Positions 42,556 through 53,789 of a stretch of 64,000 nt of DNA are shown here, one piece after another. How positions within the stretch are numbered: position 1 is the first letter of the stretch; each line of letters opens with the position of its first letter. The notes beneath the pieces were generated by a model. The model ran no database searches and was not told the DNA's origin. It worked only from the letters and a program-made list of their open reading frames with translations. A program made the position numbers and the translations under genes. The stretch lies in NCBI GenBank assembly GCA_039583875.1, contig CM077158.1, forward strand, positions 119,905,900-119,969,899, given 5' to 3'. The DNA comes from Platanthera guangdongensis (taxonomy: Eukaryota > Streptophyta > Magnoliopsida > Asparagales > Orchidaceae).

Positions 42556-44176
42556 TGAAAGGATCAACAGCATCTGGTCATCGTCCTCATTGAGCCGACG
42601 GCTGAGATTCGTCCCGCCTGGAGCGATTTCCAAGCCCTGCCGCCGGCGATCCAGCCCCTTCCCCGGCCGGCCACCGCCACCAACCCCTCCGTCGAGGTGG
42701 TGGCTATCGCCATGCGGCGGAGAGGCGTTTTCCGGCGGATATAGCAAGAGATTTTCTTGTCGAAACCAGGAAAAATCCCGGATTGGATCGGGCTCAATTG
42801 AGCCCGAAAATCAAGCCTAATTAATCCTATGATCTACCCGCGGGTTAAGGAGAGGAGGAGGACCTTCCTGGCGGCCTGGATGCGAGAGGAGCGGCGGGAT
42901 GCCATTGACGACGGTGGCGGCGCTCGGCTTCTGCAACTGCACAGTAGAATGGCTCGTCTCCTCCAGGTAAACGCTCTAAAATGATCCCCTCGGCTCCCTG
43001 AAGGTGTTTAAATGGCAAATGGGGGAGAGGGGAGGCTGGTTCTTCAATGGCCATTAACACCATTAAAGGTGTGGCTCGGGTTGTGTGGAGGGGGGCTGAA
43101 TCCACCCCTTGGTGGCCGGGAAACGGCTGGAATCAACTCCTCTCCCCTAGAGGAGTTGATTACAGCCATAATTGGTGGCTGTTAGCCTTCCTTGGCCGGC
43201 CTCTCTCTTCCCCTTCTTCTTCCTCATTTTCTCTCTCCTCCATTATCATGGAGGGGGCTCCTTTCTCTCTCCTAGTCACCCCTGGTTGACTAGTCAACCT
43301 CACAAGCTAAATGCAGCCCACTTGATTATGATGGTCATGGGAATGGGTTTAGCCTAGGGGAGAAGTGGCTTGGGCTTGGGTTAGCCCTTTTGGGTTAAGT
43401 TTGACTTGACCTAAATGAGGGTTGACTTGGGTCAACATGACCAATTGGGTTGACCCCATTGGGTCCTGGGTTACCCATTGGGCTCCCTTAAGGTCTAGTG
43501 TTACTTGAGTAGGGTTGGTTGGGCATCTTGGGGGTCACATGTCCCTTGGCAAGGGCACTTTGACCATTTTAGGGCTAGAGTTGACTTGGGTCAACATGAC
43601 CAATTGGGTTGACCCCTATGGGTCCTGGGTGACCCATTGGCTTCCTTTAGGGTCTAGGTAGGGTTATGTAGTGTTAACCTGTACTTTGGAGGTCACATAC
43701 CCTTAGTAAGGGTACTTTGACCAGGTTAGGGCTTGAGTTGACCTGGGTCAACCTGGCCTCTAGGGCTGACCCTAATGTGTCCTTAGTGACCCATTGACCT
43801 CACTTTAGGGTTAGGAGGGCATAGGAGGGGTCCTTTAGGCTAGGAGTAGGTCAGTTGGCCCTAAGTAGGCTAGTTTGACCCATTTAGGGCTAGGGTTGAC
43901 CTTGGTCAACTGGGCCTCTTGGGTTGACCCTAATGGGTCCTTTTGGCTCTAATGGGTCTCCCAAGTATTTGGGGTGTTGTGGTAGGGTCTTGGGGTTAAG
44001 GTGTAGCCCATGGTCATCCTAATCCATTGTTTAGAGGTCTACTATCTGCAGACCATGATGGTCTCCCACCTTTTTGTCCCCTATCTCCTGGCCCATTTCT
44101 GGCTTCCTAGGGTTTGTCATGACCTAGTCATGGCTAAAACCATTCTTAGGGGTCTAGTTGGAAATGGGATGTTACA
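42556..44176 (-). repeat. C 3' LTR, truncated
   Basis: In element sense it starts TGTAACATCCCATTTCC at 44176 and matches the 5' LTR from 53579 down to about 51951 with few differences. It then stops after the gatcctt word and ends in CA at 42557-42556, next to the ggata duplication. The remaining 3.6 kb of the LTR is missing. It contains many ttgacc/ggtcaa palindromic words (43380-43935) and an ATG-led basic peptide (MASRRSSRIQ...) at 42905 on the minus strand. Confidence 0.9.
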
Positions 44177-44438
44177 AATCCCAATAAACAAAACAAATAT
44201 TTCGTCCCCGAAATCAAGGTTGAGCCTGTGGGACTTACTACCGAAGGCAAGAACCTTGTAACATCCCAGCATAGCGGCTTGTTTGCTAATCTAGGTTTAA
44301 AGGGAAACCTAGATCAATGACCATTTCGCCCAATCGGCAGACCAAGATCCCAATAAACAAGGATAAGCCCCCAATAAACAAAAGATAAGCCTCTATCTGC
44401 CTAGAGCAGCCCTTAGTAAATTAAAGTAGGAGAATAAA
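44177..44438 (-). other. C 3' untranslated stretch
   Basis: No gene. It contains the word ttcgtccccgaaatc, the complement of the GGGGACGAA word found before the 3' LTR in the other gypsies, then the bases just inside the LTR. No strong polypurine tract is visible: the element strand reads gtttattgggatt before the LTR, much as in B. Confidence 0.7.
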
Positions 44439-46121
44439 TTAACATCTTGAGGGGTCTGAGAGGTATACCTGACTGAATAGCTCGGGGTATCTTTGTCGCA
44501 TCAGGTCCTGCGGCTCCCAGGTATGCTCCTCCTGGCCGTGGTTCCTCCACGGGACCTTGACTAATGGGACCTTCTTGCGACGCAGGACTCGTACTCCTCG
44601 GTCGTCGATCCTAACCGGCTCCAAACGAACTGACAGGTCTGAAGCTACCGGCCCTTCGGTGGTCAAAATCTGCTGCTCCGGGCGTAGCAGAGCACTCCTC
44701 AGCGAAGAAATATGGAAGACGTCGTGCAGCGCTTCCAGCTCTGGTGGTAACTCCAGCCGGTAGGCTAGGGGTCCGATCCGCTCCAGGATCCTATAAGGGC
44801 CCATGTACCTAGGACTGAGCTTCTTCCTCCGACCACGTACCCGCGAGACTCCATGCATGGGCCGGATCTTCAGAAACACCCGGTCCCCGACCTGGAACTT
44901 CACCTGCCGATGCCGGGCATCATAGTACTTAGCCTGTCTACTCTGTGCCTCGAGCATCCTGTCCCTGATCAGCCTCACCTGTGCCTCGGTGTCTTCAACA
45001 AACTCTGACCCCAACACCTTCGGATCTTCGTTCTGAACCCAAGAAAGCGAGGTCCGGCATCTCCTCCCATACAAGGCTTCGTAAGGCGCCATCCTGATAC
45101 TGGACTGGTGGTTGTTGTTATAGGAGAACTCGACAAGGGGTAAGAGTTTCTCCCACGGTTCCCCGCGGTCCAAGATGCATAGCCTCAAAAGGTCCTCCAG
45201 CATCCGGTTGGTGCGTTCTGTCTGTCCGTCTGTCTGGGGATGAAATGCAGTACTGAAGGTCAATCGCGTGCCTAAGTAAGCTTGCACGGATCTCCACTCC
45301 CTGGAGGTGAACCGGCCATCCCGATCCGACACTATCGTCCTGGGCATGCCATGATAACGAATGAACTGCTCCACAAACTTCTGCACCAGTATTCCTACTG
45401 AATCGTCCTTCCTGATCGGTATAAATCGAGCCACCTTGGTCAACCGATCAACGATTACCCAGATCGAGTCATTCCCTGTCCGAGACCGGGGAAGCCCATG
45501 TATGAAGTCCATGGCTATGTCATCAAACTTCCACTCCGGCACCGGGAGTGGATGTAATAATCCTGCGGGGTTCCTGCACTCCGCCTTCACCAGCTGACAT
45601 GCCCCACAATGGGTCACGAAGTGAGAGACATCCTTCTTCATGCCCGGCCAGAACATCGTCTTCTTCAAATCAGCCGTCATCCTTGTGATCCCCGGGTGTA
45701 CAGAATACCGGCTGCAGTGCGCCTCCGTCATAATATCCTCCCGGATCTGGCCCCCCTCCGGTATATAAACCTGTCCTCTGAAGCACACCAGGTCGTCCCT
45801 CAGTGTGTAATCTCCTGCAGTGAATGCCTCCAGAGCTTGGAAGATGGGCTCTAACTTTGCATCCTGCCTCTGCCCTTCTCTGACTCGGTCTCTGATGTCA
45901 TCGGTAATGCCCATCGCGGCCAAGTACTCCTCATAGAGCTCAGGATCATCAGACGACACCAGAGTAATGTTCATGTCCTCTAGTCTCTGCAGCAGCTCCA
46001 TAGACATCAACTAAGGTTCTGCTACTGCTGTGGCGGCTCTCCGACTCAGTGCATCTGCTACCACGTTCGCCTTCCCCGGGTGATAGTGCATCTCGTACTG
46101 ATAGTCGGATAGAAACTCCAC
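44439..46121 (-). pseudogene. pol: C integrase and chromodomain-like C-terminus
   Basis: The minus-strand frame 46010-44439 (523 codons) is a full gypsy integrase: HCSRYSVHPGITRM with CGACQLVK zinc ligands, [93 protein letters not shown] and a chromodomain-like VKVPWRNHGQEEHTWEPQDLM. The DDE residues look intact. Between 46121 and 46011 the end of RNase H carries two stops: TGA for the Trp of RRWVEF and a TAG before LMSMEL. Confidence 0.95.
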
Positions 46122-47848
46122 TCACCGCCTCTGCCTGATGTTCAGTTCCTTCTGCGTGTCCACGTACTTAAGGTTCTTATGATCGGAGTATATATCACAG
46201 TGGACTCCATAAAGGTAGTGCCGCCATATCTTTAGTGCGAATACAACTGCTCCCATCTCCCGGTCGTGCACTGGGTAGTTCTTCTCATGGGTCTTCAGCT
46301 GGCGGGAAGCATAAGCTATGACGTGTCCGTTCTGCATCAGTACTGCTCCCATCCCCTGATATGATGCGTCGGTGTAGACCTGAAATCCCTCCCTCCCCGA
46401 GGGGAGAGTAAGAATGGGAGCCGAGGTCAGCCGATCCTTCAGCTCCTGGAATGCTGTCTGGCACTGCGGGGTCCACACGAACGGTACCTCCTTCTTCGTC
46501 AAGGATGTGAGCGGGAGGGCGATTCGAGAGAATCCCTCTACGAACTTCCGGTAATAACCGGCAAGTCCCAAGAAACTTCGCACGTCCGTGGCCGTCTTCA
46601 GCGGCGGCCAATCCCTGACTGCCTGAATCTTTGTCGGGTCCACCGCTAGTCCGGCTCCGCTGATAATGTGGCCTAAGAAGGCCACCTCCTTCAGCCAGAA
46701 CTGACACTTGCTGAACTTCGCATAAAGGCGATGCTCCCGCAGTCTCTCCAAGGTCAGTGTCAGATGTCGTGTGTGCTCCTCCTCCGTCTTAGAATAGATA
46801 AGGATGTCGTCTATGAATACTATGACGAACACATCCAAATAAGCCTCGAAGAACCAGTTCATGAGGCTCATAAACGCCGACGGAGCATTCGTGAGCCCGA
46901 AGGGCATCACGATGAACTCATACAATCCATATCGGCTACTAAAGGCCGTCTTCGGAATATCCTCCTCCTGGATCCGCAGCTGGTAGTAGCCTGACCTCAA
47001 GTCCAGCTTCGAAAAATAATGGGCTCCCTCCAGCTGATCGAACAACTCGTCTATCCTGGGGAGCGGATAGGTATTTCGGACGGTCAGCCTGTTTAGTGCT
47101 CGATAGTCAATGCACAGGCGAAGAGTGCCATCCTTCTTCTTCACGAATAGGACAGGAGCTCCCCATGAAGAGGAGCTCGGCCTAACAAATCCTGCTTCCA
47201 CCAGCTCCTGCAACTGTGTCTGAAACTCCGCCAACTCCTTCGGGGCCATCCGATAAGGGGCCTTGGATACCGGCTTAGCCCCTGGTACCAACTGAATCTG
47301 GAAGTCCTTCTCCCTATGCGGTGGCAGTCCTGGCAGCTTATCTGGAAAAATATCGGCGTAGTCACGAACCACCGGAATGTTAGCAATCAGGTCCTTCTCC
47401 TCAGCCATCTCGAATAATACTTGATATACCTCGTCCCCTTGCATATGAGCCTTAACGGCCAGAATAGATGAAAGCAGGCGGCGGGAAACCGGAGTAGTAC
47501 CTTCGAATGTCGCATAAGTGTCGCCGTGTCTTAGCACGACCCTCCCTGCCAGGCAGTCAATCTGAGCATGGTTCCAGACAAGCCATGTCATGCCCAAGAC
47601 AAGGTCGAAGTCCGACATTCTCAGGATCGTCGCCGGAGCCTCGAGTGTCACCCCGTCTATGGTAACCTCCAGGAGGCACTTCTCTGTGGACTGGATCTCC
47701 ATCCCATTGGGGAGGCGCACCCTCCTGGGTAGTCTCGTATAACATCGAATCTGATCCAGGTCCTTGACGAAATCCTCCGACACAAAGTTGTGCGACGCCC
47801 CCGTGTCGAACAGGGTATGGGCAGGCTTGCCGCACACCCTCACCGTTC
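46122..47848 (-). pseudogene. pol: C protease, reverse transcriptase and RNase H
   Basis: A single open minus-strand frame. Protease: [113 protein letters not shown] and the intact catalytic [12 protein letters not shown]. RNase [38 protein letters not shown] and [22 protein letters not shown]. All key acidic residues are present. The frame joins the gag end through the putative intron 47849-47966 and stops at 46122 in RNase H. Confidence 0.95.
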
Positions 47849-47966
47849 CTAAATCAGTTTTAAAAAGAAACTTTGGTGTAAGGTTTTCTAACCTAGGTCA
47901 TGTAGTAGTTCTATCAACACTTAATATGAGTAAAGAATAAATCCAAAATTAAGATTACTCTCATAC
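47849..47966 (-). other. Putative intron of C at the gag/protease junction
   Basis: 118 bp on the minus strand, TTGCAG/GTATGAGAG...CTGATTTAG/GAACGG. Removing it joins the gag end (VIAG) to the protease frame in phase 1. If read through, the gag frame ends 13 codons after the last aligned residue (stop near 47914). Confidence 0.55.
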
Positions 47967-48309
47967 CTGCAATAACCCTGTCCGGGTTCCGGGGCTGTGC
48001 TAAGTCCAAAGCGTAAATCTGTTCCCCATTCTGCCTGCGGTCGCCTCCCTGGTAACCACGTCCTCGGCCGCGTCCTCGGCCTCCGAAATGCTGGGCCGGT
48101 GGGCCACCCCGTGGTGCTGGAGGTGGTGCCCCCCTCATAGGGCAGTCTCTCCGGAGATGTCCCACCTGGTGACAATGGAAGCACTCTGGCGGGGGATACG
48201 CCATACCCCGGGGTCTCTGCATCTCCTGGATCCGGAGAGGTTGAGGGGCCAAGACCACCTGCTCTCTTAGCTCCTGCCTCAACTCCTGACGAGGCTGCTC
48301 CTCTGCCCT
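47967..48309 (-). pseudogene. gag: C gag remnant: zinc knuckle and C-terminus only
   Basis: The minus frame from about 48282 encodes a Gln/Arg/Pro-rich start, an intact knuckle (CFHCHQVGHLRRDC near 48130-48172), a Gly/Arg-rich tract (GGRGRGRGRGYQGGD), and IYALDLAQPRNPDRVIAG, comparable with VYALDMAQERNPQDVIAG in B. The capsid domain (about 240 codons in B) is absent: the sequence joins to TGGTATCAG of the PBS at 48310. An element without capsid would need Gag from a relative. Confidence 0.9.
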
Positions 48310-48319
48310 CCTGATACCA
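48310..48319 (-). other. C primer-binding site, fused to gag by a deletion
   Basis: The plus strand cctgatacca gives TGGTATCAGG on the element strand, two bases from the LTR at 48322. Only the first nine bases of the initiator-Met site are kept, after which gag knuckle sequence follows directly, marking a deletion joint. Confidence 0.85.
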
Positions 48320-49002
48320 CTTGTAAGACCCCTTTTTTTTTCCTTTCGACTCCGGGGCCTTAGGCCCAGAACTGCCGTTTTGCGGTGACTCCTTCACGCC
48401 TTGAAGGGTCATCACCACAAAGCGCCGATTCTGCCGGCCAATTCGATCACAGAAAAGTAGCAGAATAATGAAGGAAACAGAAACTGCAGTCTACAGAGAA
48501 TCACATGACATAATAAATATAACTCCACGAAGGGAGTGTCCACAGAAAATAACATCAGGGTAGCAAAAGCGAGCTTATGCCCAGTACATCATAGCCTCAC
48601 TACAAGATCTCTCATGCAGAAACAAAAGTAGAAAACTACTCAAGGTCGAGACTCACGGTCCCGGCTGTATGAACTCCGGAGCCAGACTGCCCCACCTCCA
48701 AGCGCACCGGTCTCTGGGGCTGCTCCTCCATGCTGGTCTCCGCGATCCCCTAAATGATGCGGTTCGAAAACCGTTAGTCTAAAAGACTAAGTCCTATCAT
48801 CCCCCACACCTTCCCCCACGGCTCCTAGGCACCGAGCGGAGAGGAAGAAAGCGGAGGACTTGAAGGTGGAGAATATCAAAAGCAGATGGCAGCGGTCCTA
48901 TTCTAGCAAGTTCTATAGCATATAAAGACAATAAGCTGCAATATGAAATGTAACCTTCACTTATGTGAAAAACACATAAGCCAAGGGGTCTTTTGCAAGG
49001 CT

Positions 49003-49180
49003 CCCATCGTATAAAAAGTCCCATACCGATTTATACGTTGGGGTGTCGGTGATCAAACAGCACTAACTAAATATATCAAAATTAACCTTAATTTATAAAC
49101 TTGCCCACACAAGCTCATAGACTAAGGGGTCGTTTTGCAGGTCCTAAAGTATAAGCGACCCATTCCACTTATACTTTAGG
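49003..49180 (-). repeat. Twin stem-loops in C 5' LTR
   Basis: Positions 49143-49155 (CCTAAAGTATAAG) pair perfectly with 49168-49180 (CTTATACTTTAGG). Positions 49003-49015 (CCCATCGTATAAA) pair with 49030-49042 with one mismatch. In element sense the loops contain gtatggg and aatggg. The placement corresponds to 40603-40702 of B, but the stem bases differ while pairing is kept. Confidence 0.8.
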
Positions 49181-52100
49181 TGACAAGGTTTAAGGTAACG
49201 ATTATGCTATGACATGCAAGTGGGTATGATGGACATGCAAGTGCAACACACACACCCGACTCTGTGCACACAGACCTTTAGTTCCCCCTTTCTGGAGCCG
49301 TAACCTCCCAGGATACCTCCGTAGTGGTAGACAGAAGCGGTGGGTTGGGCCTCGCCCACCTCTAAACCAGTAAAGCACTACCGGTCAGACCTATCGTACG
49401 CCTCAATGCTTGGTGCACGAAGCGGACTCCTGCGTACTCTTGCCGGCTGGCGCACCGGACTTCTGTTGGCGAAGTGCTAACCACACTTGCCGAGTCAACG
49501 TATTCGCGTCGGTGCATCGACCCTCCAATACCGAAGACCCACCACCTTAATTTCCTTTCCTGTTATGCACATGCAAATTAGCGTAATCAAGAATCGAGCC
49601 GAAGCTCCCCGGACCAACACGTCCGACTCAAGCAATCGAGCCGAAGCTCCCCGGACCCAAAGTCCGCCTTTTAACCATCCGAGCCGAAGCTCCTAACCAA
49701 CCTCTGGTGCCATAGTGTTGTGGAGTGTGCAACCCTAATTACTAAGTTACTCTTTTCAGCTTGTTAAACTGTTTACGTTAACCCAGGACTGCCCCCGGTA
49801 TTCCCTGTGAAGGGCTCTCAAGGGGCACTAGGAACTGTGTTGGGATTACGCCCAGCGTTCCCTTTCGCAAGGTACTTATTTTATTATTGGTTGATTCCCT
49901 TACCCATTATTTCCTCATATTTCGATATGCTAATCCTAGGGTAATTTGACTCCAACTCTTCCTTGGGTGGGACGATCTTTCGTCGGACCCGAACGCCTAT
50001 AAACCCTAGATAAAACAACACCCTACTCACTCATCTTCCATAGATGCAGCCCCTTCCACTTGTCCTTACAGCAAACCACCAAGACCCATCATACGTGCCC
50101 TAATTCACATCCAAATGAAATCCTGCAGTTTTGCTATATGCAGACCACTTAAGCTACATGACCCGTAAAAAGGGAAGTACATGAAATATTCATCCAGTAC
50201 CCTTAGGATAATTATTAGAGATTTAAGTAGACATTTGGAGCATAAATCCAGAAATCCATAATTTTCCTAATTTGTCTGATAATTAATTTATTTATTCTAG
50301 TGTCCCAAAAGGCCCAGGTTTGAACATGAAGTACCATTTTCAGACAAGATAATAATCCACTAAATTTATGATATATTTTAATCAACTCTAAATCCTAAGT
50401 CTTCCAATTTTTCAGCAAGGTTTAGGCCTTTAAATTTAATTTCAAAAATGCCCCATAAAAAGTCATTTTAAAAGATTCTATAGTAATAACACCTCCAAAA
50501 ATTCAGAAAATATTCAGGGATGATTGTGATGGCCTACAAGTACCCTAGAAAAAGTTTCATAATTTATCATTTGGAAATAAGGCTATATTTGATTTTCTTA
50601 TGAATTCTCTAATTTAAGGGTTGATGAACAAAGTATGCTAATCAGACATCAAATATTTCCACAAAAATTCCCTTATGATAACATTGAGCTAAAAACACTA
50701 TGCAGCAAGTTTCATGATTTTTCAGTAAGTAATGGCCTCTGACAAGAATTATTTAATATGTAATCAAAATAAAGCGCTTGTGAAGTAGATGCCCTAAATA
50801 GATATCCAAAAATTCTAAAAAAATTCATATAAGATTATTATAACCTAAAACTAACTCTGCCCATGTTTCATACCCTCTCTATGGGCAGTGAGACCACAAT
50901 AGCCAAAATACTTATTAGGGCATTACTATTGATTACAAATGAAGTGCTAAAGATATTGTCCAAAATTCCTCAAGTAAATTATCAGAGGCTCAACATACCA
51001 AAATACCCTCACTACCCAAATTTGGTTAAGTTTCAAGATGTTTAGCTAACCTAAACTTACACTACAAGTTCTAGGTCCTAAGCTAGGGTTAGGGTTTTGG
51101 GGCCCCTATCCTTTTCAAAATTAGCTAATATTTTTAACAGTGGGTTCTATATATCCTAGAAACCACCTTGCAAAATTTGGAGTTCATCCAAGGTGTTTAG
51201 GACTCATACCCTTCACAAGGCCAAAAGGTCCCTCCTTAGGGTTTGACCTTGGAACTTAGGGCAATATATTCCTCACTATCCCATATTCTATAGGGAGGTG
51301 ATAAGTGCCCTAACAAGTCAGTGGCCCAAATTTCAGCCTCTGTTGAGGTGATTTTGTCACTCAAAACCAAAAGTGCAACCTTTGACCAAAATGCCCTTAT
51401 AAAGGTATAGTTAGGGTTGGGTCAAAACTTATTCAAAACACATCCAAATTAAATGAAATTTTATACAGATACCTAAAATGAACCCAGGGACCACTCACCA
51501 AAATTTGGGAGGGTTTGGAGGTGTTTAGGGCACTTAGTTAATTTATTTAATAATTATTAAATGTTTACAAAAACTATAGAAATAGTTTCTCCAAAAATTC
51601 TCATTTTTGGGCAGGCCCTAGGTATAGCTAGGATGGACTCTCTGCCAAAATTTCAACTAATTTGGGCTAGGGGTGAAGGGTGGGCACTCAATTTAATGAC
51701 TACCTAGCCCTAAGGGTATGTCCCAGCAAAATGAGTGCCCTGATCAAACCAGGAGCCTAAATTGGTTCAAACCAATTTTACAATAAAGTAGACAGAAAGG
51801 GCTACAAATCATGTGTTGATCATTTTCTCATACAGAGCCTCTAACTATTTTTAAAAATTTAAAACATTAAATGTCAAAAGTGTGACAGAATGAAATAAAT
51901 AAAATTAATTTCCTATAGTTTAATACTGATGCAGCACGAATCTTGGCGCAAGGATCAACGACATCTGGTCATCGTCCTCATTGAGCCGACGGCTGAGATT
52001 CGTCCCGCCTGGAGCGATTTCCAAGCCCTGCCGCCGGCGATCCAGCCCCTTCCCCGGCCGGCCACCGCCACCAACACCTCCGTCGAGGTGGTGGCTATCG

Positions 52101-52291
52101 CCAGGCGGCGGCTCTGCCGCCGGAGAGGCGTTTTCCGGCGGATATAGCAAGAGATTTTCTTGCCGAAACCAGGAAAAATCCCGGATTGGATCGGGCTCAA
52201 TTGAGCCCGAAACTCAAGCCTAATTAATCCTATGATCTACCCGCGGGTTAAGGAGAGGAGGAGGACCTTCCTGGCGGCCTGGATGCGAGAG

Positions 52292-52308
52292 GAGCGGCGG
52301 GATGCCAT
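52292..52308 (-). other. ATG-led basic peptide in C LTR
   Basis: ATG at 52308 on the minus strand opens a short basic peptide (MASRRSSRIQAARK...) that ends at a TAG after 23 codons, near GGGTAGAT. The short 3' LTR has the same at 42905. It resembles the MPPRR start in B. A donor (GGTAGAT) is possible but ambiguous, and the matching gag start has been deleted, so its frame cannot be tested here. Confidence 0.3.
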
Positions 52309-53579
52309 TGACGACGGCGGCGGCGCTCGGCTTCTGCAACTGCACAGTAGAATGGCTCGTCTCCTCCAGGTAAATGCTCTAAAATGATCCCCTCGGCTCC
52401 CTGAAGGTGTTTAAATGGCAAATGGGGGAGAGGGGAGGCTGGTTCTTCAATGGCAATTAACACCATTAAAGGTGTGGCTCGGGTTGTGTGGAGGGGGGCT
52501 AAATCCACCCCTTGGTGGCCGGGAAACGGCTGGAATCAACTCCTCTCCCCTAGAGGAGTTGATTACAGCCATAATTGGTGGCTGTTAGCCTTCCTTGGCC
52601 GGCCTCTCTCTTCCCCTTCTTCTTCCTCATTTTCTCTCTCCTCCATTATCATGGAGGGGGGCTCCTTTCTCTCTCCTAGTCACCCCTGGTTGACTAGTCA
52701 ACCTCACAAGCTAAATGCAGCCCACTTGATTATGATGGTCATGGGAATGAGTTTAGCCTAGGGGAGAAGTGGCTTGGGCTTGGGTTAGCCCTTTTGGGTT
52801 AAGTTTGACTTGACCTAAATGAGGGTTGACTTGGGTCAACATGACCAATTGGGTTGACCCCATTGGGTCCTGGGTGACCCATTGGGCTCCCTTAAGGTCT
52901 AGTGTTACTTGAGTAGGGTTGGTTGGGCATCTTGGGGTCACATGTCCCTTGGCAAGGGCACTTTGACCATTTTAGGGCTAGAGTTGACTTGGGTCAACAT
53001 GACCAATTGGGTTGACCCCTATGGGTCCTGGGTGACCCATTGGCTTCCTTTAGGGTCTAGGTAGGGTTATGTAGTGTTACCCTGTACTTTGGAGGTCACA
53101 TACCCTTAGTAAGGGTACTTTTACCAGGTTAGGGCTTGAGTTGACCTAGGTCAACCTGGCCTCTAGGGCTGACCCTAATGTGTCCTTAGTGACCCACTGA
53201 CCTCACTTTAGGGTTAGGAGGGCATAGGAGGGGTCATTTAGGCTAGGAGTAGGTCAGTTGGCCCTAAGTAGGCTAGTTTGACCCATTTAGGGCTAGGGTT
53301 GACCTTGGTCAACTAGGCCTCTTGGGTTGACCCTAATGGGTCCTTTTGGCTCTAATGGGTCTCCCAAGTATTAGGGGTGTTGTGGTAGGGTCTTGGGGTT
53401 AAGGTGTAGCCCATGGTCATCCTAAGCCATTGTTTAGAGTTCTACTATCTGCAGACCATGATGGTCTCCCACCTTTTTGTCACCTATCTCCTGGCCCATT
53501 TCTGGCTTCCTAGGGTTTGTCATGACCTAGTCATGGCTAAAACCATTCTTAGGGGTCTAATTGGAAATGGGATGTTACA

Positions 53580-53694
53580 GGATATATGTGTGGTCGAGTA
53601 CGAGGACCGCCAAGAGGTAATCTCGGCCCTGTTAGGGATCAAGTGTACGCGCTTGACATGGCGCAGGAAAGGAACCCCCAAGATGTGATTGCAG
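53580..53694 (+). pseudogene. gag: B gag C-terminus after the C insertion
   Basis: The B gag frame resumes at the second ggata copy. It reads in the same frame as 41552-42555 through VRDQVYALDMAQERNPQDV to the donor-like AG/GTATGA at 53694/53695. No stop occurs in this piece. Confidence 0.88.
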
Positions 53695-53789
53695 GTATGA
53701 TTTAATTAATTCACATATTTGCATGGCCTAACATGATTTGATTAGAACTTATTAGACACTAGCAATAAGTTTTGGTTGTTGGCACTTAG
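53695..53789 (+). other. Putative intron of B at the gag/protease junction
   Basis: 95 bp, TTGCAG/GTATGATT...GGCACTTAG/GC. It has a ctaac branch-like word near 53728 and an AT-rich body. Removing it preserves the frame in phase 1 (GCA-G/GC) into [21 protein letters not shown]. Reading through would meet stops at once. Confidence 0.6.

Larger units (their letters stand above)
42556..53579 (-). mobile_element. Ty3/Gypsy retrotransposon C with unequal LTRs and truncated gag
   Basis: An 11024-bp minus-strand element inserted in B gag. The target duplication ggata is perfect at 42551-42555 and 53580-53584. The 5' LTR (48322-53579) is 5258 bp; the 3' LTR (42556-44176) keeps only the first 1621 bp of it in element sense. 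The internal region lacks the capsid part of gag: the zinc-knuckle part begins almost at the PBS. Protease, RT, RNase H and integrase are nearly intact, with only two stops. It is the innermost insertion on this side and so younger than B. Confidence 0.93.
48322..53579 (-). repeat. C 5' LTR, full length
   Basis: 5258 bp, from TGTAACATCCC at 53579 to GGGGTCTTACA at 48322 in element sense. The downstream end is collinear with the B LTR: twin hairpins (49003-49180), a gtgcctaggagccgtggg word, an acttagtc...gactaacggt word (48765-48840), then the common end. The middle (49900-51900) is AT-rich, anonymous and without genes. The U3 side (51951-53579) contains the ttgacc palindromes and is shared with the short 3' LTR. 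Confidence 0.9.

Noticed and set aside
42437..42820. ORF joining a zinc knuckle to a Ser/Arg/Pro-rich tail
   Set aside because: The knuckle belongs to B gag; everything after 42555 is C LTR sequence read by chance.
48322..51950. Treating this as a separate insertion inside a 1.6-kb C LTR
   Set aside because: Its left end abuts the C PBS with the canonical TG terminus and is collinear with the 3' end of the B LTR, so it is the downstream part of the C LTR. No target duplication at 51950.
52248..52761. ORFs in the C 5' LTR (also at 42845-43357)
   Set aside because: LTR sequence with no recognised domain; conserved only because the two LTRs are copies.
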